64,000 nt of DNA from Herbaspirillum sp. SJZ107 (GCF_006715485.1 NZ_VFNH01000002.1:1488001-1552000), one strand, 5' to 3'. Positions 43,376 to 54,639 are shown, counted from the stretch's first letter. The notes: generated from the letters alone by a model not told the origin. Program-made: numbers and translations.

Positions 43376-44125
43376 ATGCGTGCCAAACTCATCGTAGGCA
43401 ATTGGAAGATGAATGGCAGCCGCGCGGGCAACGCAACGCTGCTGGCGGACATCGCCGCGGGGTTGACCGATGCGCCCGCCGCTTGCGCGGTGTGCGTGCC
43501 GTCGCCTTACCTGCAGCAATGCGAGGAAGTGCTGTCGGGCACCCCGATCGCCTGGGGTGCGCAAGATGTATCGGTGCATGGCTTCGGCGCCTTCACGGGC
43601 GAAGTCTGCGCCAGAATGCTGTCCGAGTTCGACTGCCGCTACGTGATCGTCGGCCACTCCGAGCGCCGTGCCTACCATATGGAAAGCAGCGCGATGGTGG
43701 CCAGCAAGGCACTCGCGGTGCTGCAGGAAGGCATGACGCCGATCGTGTGCGTCGGCGAAACCCTGGAGGAGCGCGAGGCGGGCCAGACCGAAGCGGTGGT
43801 CGGCGCCCAGCTCGATGCGGTGCTGGAACAGCTGGACGCGGATGCGGTGGCGAAGATCGTGGTCGCCTACGAGCCCGTATGGGCCATCGGCACCGGCAGG
43901 AATGCGACGCCGGAGATGGCGCAGGCGGTGCATGCCCACCTGCGCAGCCGCATCGCGGCACGCAACGGCGCGGCGGCGCAGCGTATCGCCATCCTGTACG
44001 GCGGCAGCATGAAGCCGGACAATGCGGCGGCATTGCTGGCGCAGCCGGACATCGACGGCGGGCTGATCGGTGGGGCAGCATTGAAAGCCCAGGATTTTCT
44101 GGGCATTATTCATGCTGCAAAGTAA
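43376..44125 (+). CDS. tpiA: Triose-phosphate isomerase
   Basis: 249 residues. Interconverts dihydroxyacetone phosphate and glyceraldehyde 3-phosphate. Catalytic residues all present: K11 in GNWKMNG, H94 in GHSERR and E166 in [11 protein letters not shown], plus the phosphate loop [10 protein letters not shown] and [12 protein letters not shown] 43376 is used; a TTG just before it (43373) is possible but needless. First gene of the tpiA-secG unit, separated from secG by a hairpin. Confidence 0.97.
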   Translation: MRAKLIVGNWKMNGSRAGNATLLADIAAGLTDAPAACAVCVPSPYLQQCEEVLSGTPIAWGAQDVSVHGFGAFTGEVCARMLSEFDCRYVIVGHSERRAYHMESSAMVASKALAVLQEGMTPIVCVGETLEEREAGQTEAVVGAQLDAVLEQLDADAVAKIVVAYEPVWAIGTGRNATPEMAQAVHAHLRSRIAARNGAAAQRIAILYGGSMKPDNAAALLAQPDIDGGLIGGAALKAQDFLGIIHAAK

Positions 44126-44151
44126 TTCAGTACTGAGTGATTGATGTTGTC

Positions 44152-44173
44152 GCCCGGGCTCAGGCCCGGGTTT
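44152..44173 (+). terminator. Hairpin between tpiA and secG
   Basis: CCCGGGC-TCAG-GCCCGGG followed by TTT. Likely a partial terminator; secG has no obvious promoter of its own. Confidence 0.6.
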
Positions 44174-44201
44174 GTAGTTAAACCTTGGAATGGAATAAAT
44201 A

Positions 44202-44633
44202 ATGAACGTGTTGTTCAATCTGATCGTCGTGGTGCAAGTCGTGTCGGCGCTGGCCATCATCGGCCTGGTGCTGGTCCAGCATGGCAAGGGTGCCGACATG
44301 GGTGCCGCCTTCGGTTCCGGCGCCTCCGGCAGCCTGTTCGGCGCCAGCGGCTCGTCGAACTTCCTGTCGAAGTCGACCGCGGTCGCCGCCGCCGTGTTCT
44401 TTGCATCGACGCTGGCCCTGGCCTACTTCGGCAGCAGCCGTCCGCATGCCAGCGTCCGCGGCGGCGTGATGGAGAACGTCACGATTCCGGCCCAGAAGGC
44501 GCCGGCACTGCCGGCCAACCCGGCGGACGCCGTCCCGGGCGCAGTGGCGCCGGCCAACCCGGCCGACGCCGCACCGGCTGCCGCAGCACCGGCCACGCCG
44601 GCACCGGCAGCACCGGCAGCACCGGCCAAGTAA
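44202..44633 (+). CDS. secG: Protein translocase subunit SecG
   Basis: 143 residues. Two membrane helices (about 4-22 and 55-75) flank the conserved QHGKGADMGAAFGSGASGSLFG loop region (QHGKGADMGAAFG; SLFGASGSSNFLSK). Part of the SecYEG inner-membrane channel. The C-terminal tail (about 95-143) is almost only Ala and Pro and is much longer than in E. coli (110 residues in all), as is usual in betaproteobacteria. Confidence 0.95.
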   Translation: MNVLFNLIVVVQVVSALAIIGLVLVQHGKGADMGAAFGSGASGSLFGASGSSNFLSKSTAVAAAVFFASTLALAYFGSSRPHASVRGGVMENVTIPAQKAPALPANPADAVPGAVAPANPADAAPAAAAPATPAPAAPAAPAK

Positions 44634-44683
44634 TTCCCCATCGATCGCGCCGCGCCCGGCGCGCGCATTGCCGGGCAGGCCAG

Positions 44684-44731
44684 AGGCCGACAGCAGACCG
44701 TCCACGACGGTTCCCTGCTGTCGGCCTTTTT
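44684..44731 (+). terminator. Strong terminator after secG
   Basis: AGGCCGACAGCAG pairs perfectly with CTGCTGTCGGCCT over an 18-base arm-loop (itself with ACCGTC/GACGGT), then TTTT. Confidence 0.9.
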
Positions 44732-44818
44732 CATTGGGCGCACGCCCTTGTGAAAGAGCGAATTTACGGCCCCCAAACCTGCCGCCGACCTTGCCGACGA
44801 CGCCTCTTCCGTATAAGA

Positions 44819-44834
44819 TGTCTTATATAAGACA
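44819..44834. promoter_or_regulatory. 16-bp perfect palindrome, candidate GntR-type operator
   Basis: TGTCTTATATAAGACA. GT..AC-ended palindromes of this kind are bound by FadR-subfamily GntR regulators. I recall closely similar motifs near TCA-cycle genes of betaproteobacteria but cannot verify this here. A TATAAG hexamer (44812-44817) lies just upstream. The next genes downstream are tRNA-Leu and the nuo operon. Confidence 0.55.
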
Positions 44835-45012
44835 GTAGATAGAAGTATTGATCTACAACGATGCGAAGCACGGCGTTCCGACCGCCGCGCGCACCGGTTT
44901 GCAGTGGGGCTAATTGCTCCAAAGCAGGGCGGCGGCAGCATCGGCACTTCGCAGAAGGGGTGAAGTGCGAATCCGGTATTCAAAAAGTCGAGAAAAATAG
45001 TATTTCTGCTTG

Positions 45013-45047
45013 TACTAGGTCAATTTGATCATTGATAAAACCTAGTA
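45013..45047. repeat. Inverted repeat over the tRNA-Leu -35 region
   Basis: TACTAGGT at 45013-45020 and ACCTAGTA at 45040-45047, perfect 8-bp arms 19 bases apart, enclosing the -35 hexamer. Confidence 0.5.
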
Positions 45048-45061
45048 AGACAATGTAGAAT
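45032..45061 (+). promoter_or_regulatory. tRNA-Leu promoter
   Basis: TTGATA at 45032-45037, 18-bp spacer, TAGAAT at 45056-45061; the tRNA begins 12 bases later. Confidence 0.7.
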
Positions 45062-45072
45062 ACTGGTCTCCA

Positions 45073-45157
45073 GCCGACGTGGTGAAATTGGTAGACACGC
45101 TATCTTGAGGGGGTAGTGGCGCAAGCTGTGCGAGTTCGAGTCTCGCCGTCGGCACCA
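45073..45157 (+). tRNA. tRNA-Leu (GAG)
   Basis: 85 bases with the encoded CCA. The acceptor stem GCCGACG pairs with CGTCGGC. The anticodon stem CTATC/GGTAG encloses TTGAGGG, so the anticodon is GAG (reads CUC and CUU). A long variable arm typical of class II leucine tRNAs follows, then the T arm GCGAG-TTCGAGT-CTCGC. Lies between secG and nuoA, a conserved place in Burkholderiales. Confidence 0.95.
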
Positions 45158-45165
45158 GAATACAG

Positions 45166-45216
45166 AAAGCCAGTTAGGGCGCATGAGCTACGCTCTTTGC
45201 CTTAACTGGCTTTTTT
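45166..45216 (+). terminator. Terminator after tRNA-Leu
   Basis: AAAGCCAGTTAGGGC pairs with GCCTTAACTGGCTTT (one G-U) over an 18-base loop, then a T-run to 45216. The 256 bp from here to nuoA show no gene; TACTGCAGTA (45422-45431) is a small palindrome in it. Confidence 0.88.
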
Positions 45217-45472
45217 ACGAGGATTTGTCGGAGGCTTTGAAGAACCGTCGCGAAGCGGTGGTGATTCAGGCCCGAGAAGCCCAGTCCGTACCGGGGAAGC
45301 GTTTGCTTCCACGGCGCGGCGAGCCTCGAAGGTCAGGATTGCAACGCGTAGCAGGTGATTCACAGTCTCCAGTCGCTTGTTCCTGGTGGATGGTATCGAA
45401 GCCAGGATCGAGCGATTGTGGTACTGCAGTATCTGCAGTGTTTATCAACGATCGTTCAGCCAAGGCTTCACT

Positions 45473-45832
45473 GTGAACCTCGAGAACTATTTCCCCGTCC
45501 TACTCTTCCTGCTGATCGGCACCGTCGTCGGTCTCGCATCGCAGTTCCTCGGCCGCGTGGTGGGTCCCCACCGTCCCGACGCAGCCAAACTGTCACCGTA
45601 TGAATGCGGCTTCGAAGCCTTCGAAGATGCGCGCATGAAATTCGACGTCCGGTACTACCTGGTCGCGATCCTGTTTATTTTGTTTGATCTGGAAACGGCA
45701 TTCTTCTTCCCCTGGGGCGTCTCGATGCGCGAACTGGGCTGGCAGGCGTTCTTGACGATGATGGTCTTCATCGCCGAGTTCGTCGTCGGTTTCTGGTACA
45801 TCTGGAAGAAAGGTGCCCTTGATTGGGAATAA
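45473..45832 (+). CDS. nuoA: NADH-quinone oxidoreductase subunit A
   Basis: 119 residues from GTG 45473, with CCAAGG upstream. Three membrane helices; the conserved loop [25 protein letters not shown], including the Cys of the YECGF motif, lies near the quinone site at the arm junction. First gene of the 14-gene complex I operon. Confidence 0.95.
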   Translation: MNLENYFPVLLFLLIGTVVGLASQFLGRVVGPHRPDAAKLSPYECGFEAFEDARMKFDVRYYLVAILFILFDLETAFFFPWGVSMRELGWQAFLTMMVFIAEFVVGFWYIWKKGALDWE

Positions 45833-45835
45833 GCC

Positions 45836-46312
45836 ATGGCTATTGAAGGCGTTTTAAACGAAGGTTTTGTTACCACCACAGCCGACAAGCTGATCAACTG
45901 GGCACGCACCGGCTCCATGTGGCCGATGACGTTCGGCCTGGCCTGCTGCGCGGTCGAGATGATGCATGCGGGCGCAGCCCGTTATGACCTCGACCGCTTC
46001 GGCGTCGTGTTCCGTCCGTCGCCGCGCCAGTCCGACGTGATGATCGTGGCCGGCACCCTGTGCAACAAGATGGCACCGGCACTGCGCAAGGTCTACGACC
46101 AGATGGCCGAACCGCGCTGGGTCATCTCGATGGGCACCTGCGCCAACGGCGGCGGTTACTACCACTACTCCTACTCCGTCGTGCGCGGCTGCGACCGCAT
46201 CGTGCCGGTCGACGTGTACGTTCCCGGCTGCCCGCCGACCGCGGAAGCGCTGCTGTACGGCATCATCCAGCTGCAGAACAAGATCAAGCGCACCAACACC
46301 ATCGCGCGTTAA
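45836..46312 (+). CDS. nuoB: NADH-quinone oxidoreductase subunit B
   Basis: 158 residues. Carries the terminal [4Fe-4S] cluster N2, which passes electrons to quinone: ligands C37 and C38 (GLACCAVE), C102 (MGTCANGG) and C132 (VPGCPP). Starts three bases after nuoA. Confidence 0.97.
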   Translation: MAIEGVLNEGFVTTTADKLINWARTGSMWPMTFGLACCAVEMMHAGAARYDLDRFGVVFRPSPRQSDVMIVAGTLCNKMAPALRKVYDQMAEPRWVISMGTCANGGGYYHYSYSVVRGCDRIVPVDVYVPGCPPTAEALLYGIIQLQNKIKRTNTIAR

Positions 46313-46333
46313 TACAAGCCGGTCCCAAACACC

Positions 46334-46927
46334 ATGACGACAAAAATCGAAGCCCTCGAACTCGCCCTGAAGAATGCTCTGGGCGAGGGCGCTGCCATTA
46401 CCGTGGCGCTGGGCGAAGTAACGGTAGTTGTGAAGGCCTCCGAGTACCTGGCCTCCATGCAGAAACTGCGCGACGATCCGGCTCTGCGTTTCGAAGAGAT
46501 GATCGACCTGTGCGGCGTCGACTATTCCTCGTACGGCGAAGGCACCTGGGACGGCCTGCGCTTCGCGGTGGTCGTGCACCTGCTGTCGATCGAGCACAAC
46601 TGGCGCGTACGCGTACGCGTGTTCTGCCCGGACGACGACATGCCGCTGGTCCCGTCGATCACCGGCATCTGGCGCTCCGCCAACTGGTTCGAGCGCGAAG
46701 CGTTCGACCTGTTCGGCATCCTGTTCGAAGGCCACGGCGACCTGCGCCGCATCCTGACCGACTATGGCTTCATCGGCCATCCGTTCCGCAAGGACTTCCC
46801 GATCTCGGGCTATGTCGAGATGCGCTACGACCCCGAACAGAAGCGCGTGATCTACCAACCGGTGACGATCGAACCGCGCGAAAACATTCCGCGCGTGATC
46901 CGCGAAGAAACCTACGGGATGAAATAA
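46334..46927 (+). CDS. nuoC: NADH-quinone oxidoreductase subunit C
   Basis: 197 residues, peripheral arm. Conserved ERECFDLFGI-like [24 protein letters not shown] and [11 protein letters not shown] motifs. Separate from nuoD, not fused as in E. coli; its stop overlaps the nuoD start by one base. Confidence 0.96.
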   Translation: MTTKIEALELALKNALGEGAAITVALGEVTVVVKASEYLASMQKLRDDPALRFEEMIDLCGVDYSSYGEGTWDGLRFAVVVHLLSIEHNWRVRVRVFCPDDDMPLVPSITGIWRSANWFEREAFDLFGILFEGHGDLRRILTDYGFIGHPFRKDFPISGYVEMRYDPEQKRVIYQPVTIEPRENIPRVIREETYGMK

Positions 46928-48180
46928 TGGCTGAGCTTAAGAACTACACCCTGAACTTTGGTCCGCAGCACCCGGCAGCGCACGGCGTGCTGCGCCTCGT
47001 GCTCGAGCTGGACGGCGAAGTGATCCAGCGTGCCGACCCGCACATCGGACTGCTGCACCGCGGCACCGAAAAGCTGGCCGAGACCCGCACCTACCTGCAG
47101 TCCGTGCCTTACATGGACCGCCTGGACTACGTCTCGATGATGTGCAACGAGCACGGCTACGTGCTGGCGATCGAGAAGCTGCTAGGCCTCGAGGTGCCGA
47201 TCCGCGCCAAGTACATCCGCACGATGTTCGACGAGATCACGCGCATCCTGAACCACCTGATGTGGCTGGGCGCGCACGCGCTGGACATCGGCGCCATGGG
47301 CCCGTTCCTGTACGCCTTCCGCGACCGCGAAGACCTGTTCGACGTGTATGAAGCGGTGTCGGGCGCGCGCATGCACGCGGCCTACTACCGCCCGGGCGGC
47401 GTGTACCGCGACCTGCCGGACCAGATGCCGCAGCACAAGCCGTCGCTGGTGCGCAGCCAGAAGGCCGTCGACGAGCTGAACGAAATCCGCCAGGGTTCGG
47501 TGCTCGACTTCATCGACGGCTTCACCAAGCGTTTCGACGGCTACGTCGACGAATACGAGACCCTGCTGACCGACAACCGCATCTGGAAGCAGCGTACCGT
47601 CGGCATCGGCGTGGTGTCGCCGGAAGACGCCAAGGCAATGGGCTTCACCGGCGCCATGCTGCGCGGTTCGGGCATCGCCTGGGACCTGCGCAAGGTGCAG
47701 CCGTACGCCGCCTACGACAAGGTCGAATTCGACATCCCGGTCGGCACCAACGGCGACTCCTACGACCGCTACCTGGTGCGCGTGGAAGAACTGCGCCAGG
47801 CCAACCGCATCATCAAGCAGTGCGTCGCCTGGCTGAAGGCCAACCCGGGTCCGGTCATGACCAGCAATCACAAGATTGCGCCGCCGTCGCGCGTGGACAT
47901 GAAGACCAACATGGAATCGCTGATCCACCACTTCAAGCTGTTCACCGAAGGCTTCCACGTGCCGCCGGGCGAGGCGTATGCCGCGATCGAACATCCGAAG
48001 GGCGAGTTCGGCGTGTACATCGTGTCGGACGGCGCCAACAAGCCGTACCGCCTGAAGCTGCGCACCCCGGACTATGTCCACCTGCAAAGCCTGGATGAAA
48101 TGGCGCGCGGCCACATGATCGCCGACGCCGTGACCATCATCGGCACCCAGGACATCGTGTTCGGCTCGATCGACCGCTAA
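46927..48180 (+). CDS. nuoD: NADH-quinone oxidoreductase subunit D
   Basis: 417 residues. Forms the quinone pocket with Nuo[14 protein letters not shown] near the N-terminus holds the conserved quinone-contacting His, and [14 protein letters not shown] follows. Ends with [12 protein letters not shown], the family's usual C-terminus. Related to NiFe-hydrogenase large subunits but without the metal ligands. Confidence 0.97.
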   Translation: MAELKNYTLNFGPQHPAAHGVLRLVLELDGEVIQRADPHIGLLHRGTEKLAETRTYLQSVPYMDRLDYVSMMCNEHGYVLAIEKLLGLEVPIRAKYIRTMFDEITRILNHLMWLGAHALDIGAMGPFLYAFRDREDLFDVYEAVSGARMHAAYYRPGGVYRDLPDQMPQHKPSLVRSQKAVDELNEIRQGSVLDFIDGFTKRFDGYVDEYETLLTDNRIWKQRTVGIGVVSPEDAKAMGFTGAMLRGSGIAWDLRKVQPYAAYDKVEFDIPVGTNGDSYDRYLVRVEELRQANRIIKQCVAWLKANPGPVMTSNHKIAPPSRVDMKTNMESLIHHFKLFTEGFHVPPGEAYAAIEHPKGEFGVYIVSDGANKPYRLKLRTPDYVHLQSLDEMARGHMIADAVTIIGTQDIVFGSIDR

Positions 48181-48218
48181 GACGAACGACCGCCGACATT
48201 CAAGAGGCAGAAGAGATT

Positions 48219-48695
48219 ATGTTATCTGAGCAGTGCTTACAAAAAATCGACCGCGAGCTGGCCAAGTACCCGGCCGACCAGCGTCAATCGGCCGTGATGG
48301 CCGCGCTGGCCCATGCGCAGGTCGAAAAGGGATGGCTGTCGCCCGAGACGATGCAGGAAGTCGCCGACTACATCGGCATGCCTGCGATCGCCGTGCAGGA
48401 AGTCGCCACCTTCTACAACATGTACAACCTGAAACCGGTTGGCAAGAACAAGATCACCGTCTGCACCAACCTGCCGTGCGCCCTGTCGGGCGGCGAGCGG
48501 GCAGGGCAGCGGCTGAAAGATGCGCTCGGCATCGATTACCGCGGCACCACCGAAGACGGCCAGTTCACGCTGGTCGAAGGCGAGTGCATGGGCGCCTGCG
48601 GCGACGCACCCGTCATGCTGGTGAATAACCACCGCATGTGCTCGTTCATGAACGACGAGAAGATCGATGCCCTGCTGGAGGAACTCAACAAATGA
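48219..48695 (+). CDS. nuoE: NADH-quinone oxidoreductase subunit E
   Basis: 158 residues, thioredoxin-like fold with the [2Fe-2S] cluster N1a: C82 and C87 (VCTNLPC), C123 and C127 (GECMGACG). Part of the NADH-dehydrogenase module. Overlaps nuoF in an ATGA. Confidence 0.97.
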   Translation: MLSEQCLQKIDRELAKYPADQRQSAVMAALAHAQVEKGWLSPETMQEVADYIGMPAIAVQEVATFYNMYNLKPVGKNKITVCTNLPCALSGGERAGQRLKDALGIDYRGTTEDGQFTLVEGECMGACGDAPVMLVNNHRMCSFMNDEKIDALLEELNK

Positions 48696-49987
48696 CCAGC
48701 CTGCACAATCGTCACATCAATCCGCTGATCCTGAAGGACCTGGACGGCGACAACTGGCACCTGGCCGACTACGTCAAGCGCGGCGGCTATTCGGCCCTGC
48801 GCAAGATTCTGGAAGAAGGCATCACGCCGGAACAGATCATCGCCGACCTGAAGGCCTCGGGCCTGCGCGGCCGCGGCGGCGCCGGTTTCCCGACCGGCCT
48901 GAAGTGGAGCTTCATGCCGCGCCAGTTCCCGGGCCAGAAATACCTCGTCTGCAACACCGACGAAGGCGAGCCGGGCACGTTCAAGGACCGCGACATCATC
49001 CGCTACAACCCGCATGCGCTGATCGAAGGCATGGCCATCGGTGCGTTCGCGATGGGCATCACCGTGGGCTACAACTATATCCACGGCGAGATCTTCCAGG
49101 AATACCTGCGCTTCGAAGAGGCGCTGGAAGAGGCGCGCGCCGCCGGCTTCCTGGGCGATAACATCATGGGTTCGCAGTTCAGCTTCCAGCTGCACGCGCA
49201 CCACGGCTACGGCGCCTACATCTGCGGCGAAGAAACCGCGCTGCTGGAATCGCTGGAAGGCAAGAAGGGCCAGCCGCGCTTCAAGCCGCCGTTCCCGGCC
49301 TCGTTCGGCCTGTACGGCAAGCCGACCACCATCAACAACACCGAGACCTTCGCGGCCGTGCCGTTCATCCTGAACGTCGGTCCGGAAAACTACCTCGGCA
49401 TGGGCAAGCCGAACAACGGCGGCACCAAGATCTTCTCGATCTCGGGCGACGTCGAGCGTCCGGGCAACTACGAGGTGCCGCTGGGCACCCCGTTCGCCAA
49501 GCTGATGGAACTGGCCGGCGGCATGCGCGGCGGCAAGAAGATCAAGGCGGTGATCCCGGGCGGTTCGTCGGCACCGGTGATCCGCGGCGAAGTCATGATG
49601 GACACCGACCTCGACTACGACTCGATCGCGAAAGCCGGTTCGATGCTGGGTTCGGGCGCCGTGATCGTCATGGACGAGACCCGCTGCATGGTCAAGTCGC
49701 TGCTGCGCCTGTCCTACTTCTACTACGAGGAATCGTGCGGCCAGTGCACGCCGTGCCGCGAAGGCACCGGCTGGATGTACCGCATGGTGCACCGGATCGA
49801 GAATGGCCAGGGCCGCCCGGAAGACATGGATCTGCTGAACAACATCGCCTTCAACATCAAGGGCCGTACCATCTGCGCTCTGGGCGATGCCGCCGCGATG
49901 CCGGTGGAAGCCATGATCAAGAACTTCCGCGAAGAATTTGAATATCACATCGAGCACAAGCATTGCTTGGTGCCGACTTACCTCTAA
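48692..49987 (+). CDS. nuoF: NADH-quinone oxidoreductase subunit F
   Basis: 431 residues. Binds NADH and FMN ([30 protein letters not shown]) and carries cluster N3 through [15 protein letters not shown] and a later Cys in [11 protein letters not shown]. The start at 48692 lies in the nuoE stop overlap and gives the usual short N-terminus. Confidence 0.97.
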   Translation: MTSLHNRHINPLILKDLDGDNWHLADYVKRGGYSALRKILEEGITPEQIIADLKASGLRGRGGAGFPTGLKWSFMPRQFPGQKYLVCNTDEGEPGTFKDRDIIRYNPHALIEGMAIGAFAMGITVGYNYIHGEIFQEYLRFEEALEEARAAGFLGDNIMGSQFSFQLHAHHGYGAYICGEETALLESLEGKKGQPRFKPPFPASFGLYGKPTTINNTETFAAVPFILNVGPENYLGMGKPNNGGTKIFSISGDVERPGNYEVPLGTPFAKLMELAGGMRGGKKIKAVIPGGSSAPVIRGEVMMDTDLDYDSIAKAGSMLGSGAVIVMDETRCMVKSLLRLSYFYYEESCGQCTPCREGTGWMYRMVHRIENGQGRPEDMDLLNNIAFNIKGRTICALGDAAAMPVEAMIKNFREEFEYHIEHKHCLVPTYL

Positions 49988-50002
49988 GCAGGTACCGTAA
50001 AA

Positions 50003-52360
50003 ATGGTAGAAATCGAATTAGACGGCAAGAAAGTCGAAGTCCCGCCAGGTTCCATGGTGATGGACGCCGCAAACAAACTGGGAACCTACGTTCCGCACTT
50101 CTGCTATCACAAGAAACTGTCGATCGCAGCGAACTGCCGCATGTGCCTCGTGGAAGTCGAGAAGGCACCGAAGCCGCTGCCGGCCTGCGCCACCCCGGTC
50201 TCGCCGGGCATGATCGTGCGCACCCACAGCGACAAGGCGGTGCAGGCACAGAAGTCGGTGATGGAATTCCTGCTGATTAACCACCCGCTGGATTGCCCGA
50301 TCTGCGACCAGGGCGGCGAATGCCAGCTGCAGGACTTGGCGGTCGGCTACGGCAAGGGCGAATCGCGCTACGCCGAAGAAAAGCGCGTGGTGGCACCGAA
50401 GGAAGCCGGCCCGCTGATCTCGATGGAAGAGATGAGCCGCTGCATCCAGTGCACCCGCTGCGTGCGTTTCGGCCAGGAAGTGGCCGGCGTGATGGAATTC
50501 GGCATGGTCGGCCGTGGCGAACACTCGGAAATCACCACCTTCGTGGGCAAGTCGGTCGACTCGGAAGTCTCGGGCAACATGATCGATCTGTGCCCGGTGG
50601 GTGCGCTGACGTCCAAGCCGTTCCGCTACTCGGCCCGTCCGTGGGAACTGCAGCGCCGCCGCTCGGTGTCGCCGCACGACTCGCTCGGCTCGAACCTGAT
50701 CGTCCAGGTCAAGGGCGGCAAGGTCATGCGCGTGCTGCCGCTGGAAAACGAAAGCATCAACGAGTGCTGGCTGTCGGACAAGGACCGCTTCTCGTACGAA
50801 GCGCTGGACAATGCCTCGCGCCTGGTCAACCCGATGGTGAAGCAGGACGGCAAGTGGATCGACACCGACTGGCAGACCGCCCTCGAGTACGTCGCCCACG
50901 GCCTGCGTAACATCCGCCACGAGCACGGCGCAGACAGCATCGCCGCGATCGGCACCGCCCACTCGACCGTGGAAGAACTGTTCCTGCTGCAAAAGGCGAT
51001 GCGCGGTTTCGGCGTCGAGAACGTCGACTTCCGCCTGCGCCAGACCGACTTCGCGCTGGACGGCCAGGTCATCCCGTCGCTGGGCATGCCGATCGCCGAA
51101 CTGTCGAACCTGCAGCGCGTGCTGGTGGTCGGCTCCTTCCTGCGCAAGGACCACCCGCTGGCCGCGACCCGCCTGCGTACCGCCGTCAAGTCGGGCGCCA
51201 AGCTGTCGATCGTGCACGGCTCGGCCGACGACAACCTGATCCCGACCGCCAACCGCCTGATCGCGGCGCCGTCGGACTGGCTGGCTGCGCTGTCGGAAAT
51301 CGTGGTAGCGGTAGCGGCCGCCAAAGGCATCGCCGCGCCTTCCGGCTTCGAGACCATCGACGCCGGCGACGTGGCGAAAGCCATCGCCGCGACCCTGGCC
51401 GTCGAGAATGCGACCGACCTGCCGGGCGCCGTCCTGCTGGGCAACGCCGCAGCGAACCACCCGCAAGCGTCGAAGCTGCACGCTGCCGCGCAGTGGATCG
51501 CCGAGCAGACCGGCATGACCTTCGGCTACTTCGTCGAAGCCGCCAACACCGTCGGCGGTTACCTGGTCAACGCGGTGTCGAAGAACGCCGCCAACCTGTT
51601 CGCGCAGCCCAAGAAAGCCTACGTGCTGCTGAACGCCGAGCCGGAACTCGATGCCGCCAACCCGCAGCAAGCCGTCAAGGCCCTGCAGGGCGCCGAGATG
51701 GTCGTCGCGATGTCGGCCTTCAAGCACGGCATGGACTACGCCGACGTGCTGCTGCCGATCTCGCCGTTCAGCGAGACCGCCGGTACCTTCGTGAACTGCG
51801 AAGGCCGTGCACAGAGCTTCAACGGCACCGTCAAGCCGCTGGGCGAGACCCGTCCGGCCTGGAAAGTGCTGCGCGTGCTGGGCAACCTGCTGGGCCTGCA
51901 AGGTTTTGAATACGACAACTCGGAAGCGATCCGCGACGAGGCGCTGGGCAAGGGCGTGATGGATCACGCCGACAAGCTGAGCAACGTGTCGAAGCTGGGC
52001 CTGACCGCTGCCAAGTTCGGCGACGCCGGCCAACTGGAACGCCTGGCCGACGTGCCGATCTACTTCGCCGACGCCATCGCGCGCCGTTCGGAACCGCTGC
52101 TGCGCACGGCCGACGCCAATGCGCCGCTGGCGACGATCTCGGCCAAGCTGGCCGAACAGCTCGGCGTACAGGCCGGCCAGCTGGTGACCGTCTCCCAGGG
52201 GCAGGGCAGCGTACAGCTGGTCGCCAACGTCGACAGCCGCCTGCCGGCCAACGTCGTGCGCGTGGCTGCCGCCCATGAACTGACCTCGGTGCTGGGCGAC
52301 ATGTTCGGTGCCATCCAAGTAACCAAATCAGCCGTTGCTGCGGCAGGGGAGGCGGCATAA
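50003..52360 (+). CDS. nuoG: NADH-quinone oxidoreductase subunit G
   Basis: 785 residues. N-terminal ferredoxin-like domain (about 1-80) with [2Fe-2S] N1b ligands in [16 protein letters not shown] and the Cys of PACATP. Then N5 ([14 protein letters not shown], with a His ligand upstream) and N4 ([20 protein letters not shown]). The C-terminal two thirds is a molybdopterin-oxidoreductase-like domain without cofactor. No sign of the extra N7 CxxCxxxC ligands seen in some NuoG. Overlaps nuoH by one base. Confidence 0.96.
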   Translation: MVEIELDGKKVEVPPGSMVMDAANKLGTYVPHFCYHKKLSIAANCRMCLVEVEKAPKPLPACATPVSPGMIVRTHSDKAVQAQKSVMEFLLINHPLDCPICDQGGECQLQDLAVGYGKGESRYAEEKRVVAPKEAGPLISMEEMSRCIQCTRCVRFGQEVAGVMEFGMVGRGEHSEITTFVGKSVDSEVSGNMIDLCPVGALTSKPFRYSARPWELQRRRSVSPHDSLGSNLIVQVKGGKVMRVLPLENESINECWLSDKDRFSYEALDNASRLVNPMVKQDGKWIDTDWQTALEYVAHGLRNIRHEHGADSIAAIGTAHSTVEELFLLQKAMRGFGVENVDFRLRQTDFALDGQVIPSLGMPIAELSNLQRVLVVGSFLRKDHPLAATRLRTAVKSGAKLSIVHGSADDNLIPTANRLIAAPSDWLAALSEIVVAVAAAKGIAAPSGFETIDAGDVAKAIAATLAVENATDLPGAVLLGNAAANHPQASKLHAAAQWIAEQTGMTFGYFVEAANTVGGYLVNAVSKNAANLFAQPKKAYVLLNAEPELDAANPQQAVKALQGAEMVVAMSAFKHGMDYADVLLPISPFSETAGTFVNCEGRAQSFNGTVKPLGETRPAWKVLRVLGNLLGLQGFEYDNSEAIRDEALGKGVMDHADKLSNVSKLGLTAAKFGDAGQLERLADVPIYFADAIARRSEPLLRTADANAPLATISAKLAEQLGVQAGQLVTVSQGQGSVQLVANVDSRLPANVVRVAAAHELTSVLGDMFGAIQVTKSAVAAAGEAA

Positions 52361-53445
52361 TGTCCATGCCTGACGTACTCAACAGTTTTTATGCAGGCGG
52401 CGAAAACCTGCTGGGCCCGACCACCTGGACCTTCGCCTGGACGCTGCTGAAAATCGTGCTGGTCCTGCTGCCGCTGATGGGCCTGGTGGCCTATCTGGTG
52501 CTGTGGGAGCGCAAGCTGATCGGCTGGATCCACATCCGCGTGGGTCCGAACCGCGTCGGTCCGCTGGGCCTGCTGCAACCGATCTCCGACGCCCTGAAGC
52601 TGCTGCTGAAGGAAATCGTGACCCCGGCCAAAGCCACGCCGAGCCTGTTCGTCATCGGCCCTTTGATGACCATCATGCCGGCGCTGGCCGCCTGGTCGGT
52701 GATCCCGTTCGGCCCGGAAGTCGCGCTGGCCAACGTCAACGCCGGCCTGCTGCTGCTGCTGGCGATCACCTCGATGGAGGTCTACGGCATCATCATCGCC
52801 GGCTGGGCCTCGAACTCGAAGTACTCGTTCATGGGCGCGATGCGCGCCTCGGCCCAGATGATCTCCTACGAAATCCCGATGGGCTTCGTGATGGTGGTGG
52901 TGCTGATGGTCTCGGGTTCGCTGAACTTCTCGGACATCGTCGGCGCCCAGGCGCGCGGCTGGTTCGTCGAGCACGGCATCAACGTGCTGTCGTGGAACTG
53001 GCTGCCGCTGCTGCCGCTGTTCGTGATCTACATCGTGTCCGGCCTGGCCGAGTGCAACCGCCACCCGTTCGACGTGGTGGAAGGCGAATCGGAAATCGTG
53101 GCCGGCCACATGGTGGAATATTCGGGCATGGCCTACGCGATGTTCATGCTGGCCGAATACGCCAACATGATCCTGATCGCGGTACTGGCATCGATCATGT
53201 TCCTGGGCGGCTGGGAAGCGCCGTTCTCCTTCCTGAACATCGGCGGCGCCGCGGGCGGTTTCTTCTGGCTGTTCCTGAAGGCCTTCCTGATCGTCTCCCT
53301 GTTCATCTGGGTCCGCGGCACCTTCCCGCGTTACCGCTATGACCAGATCATGCGCCTCGGCTGGAAAGTATTCATTCCGCTGACCCTGGTGTGGCTGGTC
53401 CTGGTCGCCGGCGTGATGCAGACGCCTTGGAACATCTGGAAGTAA
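52360..53445 (+). CDS. nuoH: NADH-quinone oxidoreductase subunit H
   Basis: 361 residues, eight membrane helices. Heel subunit next to the quinone chamber. Signatures: [20 protein letters not shown]-like loop ([18 protein letters not shown]) and [21 protein letters not shown], which holds the conserved acidic loop residues. Confidence 0.97.
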   Translation: MSMPDVLNSFYAGGENLLGPTTWTFAWTLLKIVLVLLPLMGLVAYLVLWERKLIGWIHIRVGPNRVGPLGLLQPISDALKLLLKEIVTPAKATPSLFVIGPLMTIMPALAAWSVIPFGPEVALANVNAGLLLLLAITSMEVYGIIIAGWASNSKYSFMGAMRASAQMISYEIPMGFVMVVVLMVSGSLNFSDIVGAQARGWFVEHGINVLSWNWLPLLPLFVIYIVSGLAECNRHPFDVVEGESEIVAGHMVEYSGMAYAMFMLAEYANMILIAVLASIMFLGGWEAPFSFLNIGGAAGGFFWLFLKAFLIVSLFIWVRGTFPRYRYDQIMRLGWKVFIPLTLVWLVLVAGVMQTPWNIWK

Positions 53446-53458
53446 GGACGACAACAAA

Positions 53459-53947
53459 ATGACACGATTGAAAGACTTCGTCGGCAGCCTGATGCTGTCC
53501 GAATTGCTCAAGGGACTGGCGCTGACCGGCAAGTATGCGTTCAAGCGCAAGATCACCGTCCAGTACCCGGAAGAAAAGACCCCGATGTCGCCGCGCTTCC
53601 GCGGCCTGCACGCGCTGCGCCGCTACCCCAACGGGGAAGAGCGCTGCATCGCCTGCAAGCTGTGCGAAGCGGTGTGCCCGGCCATGGCCATCACGATCGA
53701 ATCGGCGCAGCGCGAGGACGGCACCCGCCGCACCACGCGCTACGACATCGACCTGACCAAGTGCATCTTCTGCGGTTTCTGCGAAGAGTCCTGCCCGGTC
53801 GACTCGATCGTCGAGACCCATGTGCTGGAATACCACGGCGAAAAACGCGGCGACCTGTACTACACCAAGGAAATGCTGCTGGCTGTGGGCGATCGCTACG
53901 AGAACGACATCGCTGCCGCACGCGCTGCCGATGCCAAGTACCGCTAA
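53459..53947 (+). CDS. nuoI: NADH-quinone oxidoreductase subunit I
   Basis: 162 residues. An 8Fe ferredoxin carrying clusters N6a and N6b: [12 protein letters not shown] and [13 protein letters not shown]-terminal amphipathic helix rests on the membrane. Ends 26 bp before nuoJ. Confidence 0.97.
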   Translation: MTRLKDFVGSLMLSELLKGLALTGKYAFKRKITVQYPEEKTPMSPRFRGLHALRRYPNGEERCIACKLCEAVCPAMAITIESAQREDGTRRTTRYDIDLTKCIFCGFCEESCPVDSIVETHVLEYHGEKRGDLYYTKEMLLAVGDRYENDIAAARAADAKYR

Positions 53948-53973
53948 TAACAATAAGGCCCAAGCGTAAAGTC

Positions 53974-54639
53974 ATGGAATTTTCAACTGTTCTGTTCTAC
54001 GTGTTCTCGGCAGTCATGGTGCTGTCCGGGTTGCGCGTCATTACCTCCAAGAACCCGGTGCACGCCGCGCTGTTCCTGGTGCTCGCGTTCTTCAACGCCG
54101 CCGGCATCTGGATGCTGCTGAAGGCCGAGTTCCTCGCGATCGTGCTGGTGCTGGTCTACGTCGGCGCCGTCATGGTGCTGTTCCTGTTCGTCGTGATGAT
54201 GCTCGACATCAACGTCGACCGCATGCGCGAAGGCTTCTGGGGCTACCTGCCGCTGGCCTCGGGCATCGGCGCGCTGGTGGTGCTGGAAATGGCCGCCGTG
54301 CTGTGGCGCGGTTTCCTGGGCGCCGGTGACGCGCCTTCGGACGCCGCCGTGGGCCACATCGGCGGTACCAAGGAGCTGGGCCGCCTGATCTACACCCAGT
54401 ACATCTACGGTTTCGAGATCGCCGGCCTGCTGCTGCTGGTCGCGATCATCGCCGCCGTGGCGCTGACCCTGCGCAAGCGCAAGGACAGCAAAGCCATCGA
54501 CCCGGCCGCTGCCGTCCGTGTCAAGCGTAACGACCGCCTGCGCATCGTCAAGGTGCCGACGGTGAACCAGAAGGCGATTGACGACGCAGCCGTTGCTGCC
54601 GCTGCCGCTGCCAATGCTGCTAACAAGGAGGCTCCGTGA
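53974..54639 (+). CDS. nuoJ: NADH-quinone oxidoreductase subunit J
   Basis: 221 residues. Five membrane helices; helix 3 region [20 protein letters not shown] contains the pi-bulge motif of the proton pathway. C-terminal tail (about 170-221) is charged, then Ala-rich. The stop overlaps nuoK in GTGA. Confidence 0.95.
   Translation: MEFSTVLFYVFSAVMVLSGLRVITSKNPVHAALFLVLAFFNAAGIWMLLKAEFLAIVLVLVYVGAVMVLFLFVVMMLDINVDRMREGFWGYLPLASGIGALVVLEMAAVLWRGFLGAGDAPSDAAVGHIGGTKELGRLIYTQYIYGFEIAGLLLLVAIIAAVALTLRKRKDSKAIDPAAAVRVKRNDRLRIVKVPTVNQKAIDDAAVAAAAAANAANKEAP

Larger units (their letters stand above)
44732..45072 (+). promoter_or_regulatory. 341-bp region between secG and tRNA-Leu
   Basis: No convincing gene. 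It holds the 16-bp palindrome (44819-44834), an AT-rich end (about 44985-45065), an 8-bp inverted repeat (45013-45047) and the tRNA promoter. A 55-codon open frame (44861-45028) has no ribosome site or recognisable sequence. Confidence 0.5.

Noticed and set aside
44861-45028. 55-codon open frame between secG and tRNA-Leu
   Set aside because: No ribosome site, no recognisable sequence, and the frame runs into the AT-rich promoter region.
45183-45476. 97-codon frame between tRNA-Leu and nuoA
   Set aside because: Its start lies inside the tRNA terminator and it has no conserved-looking sequence.
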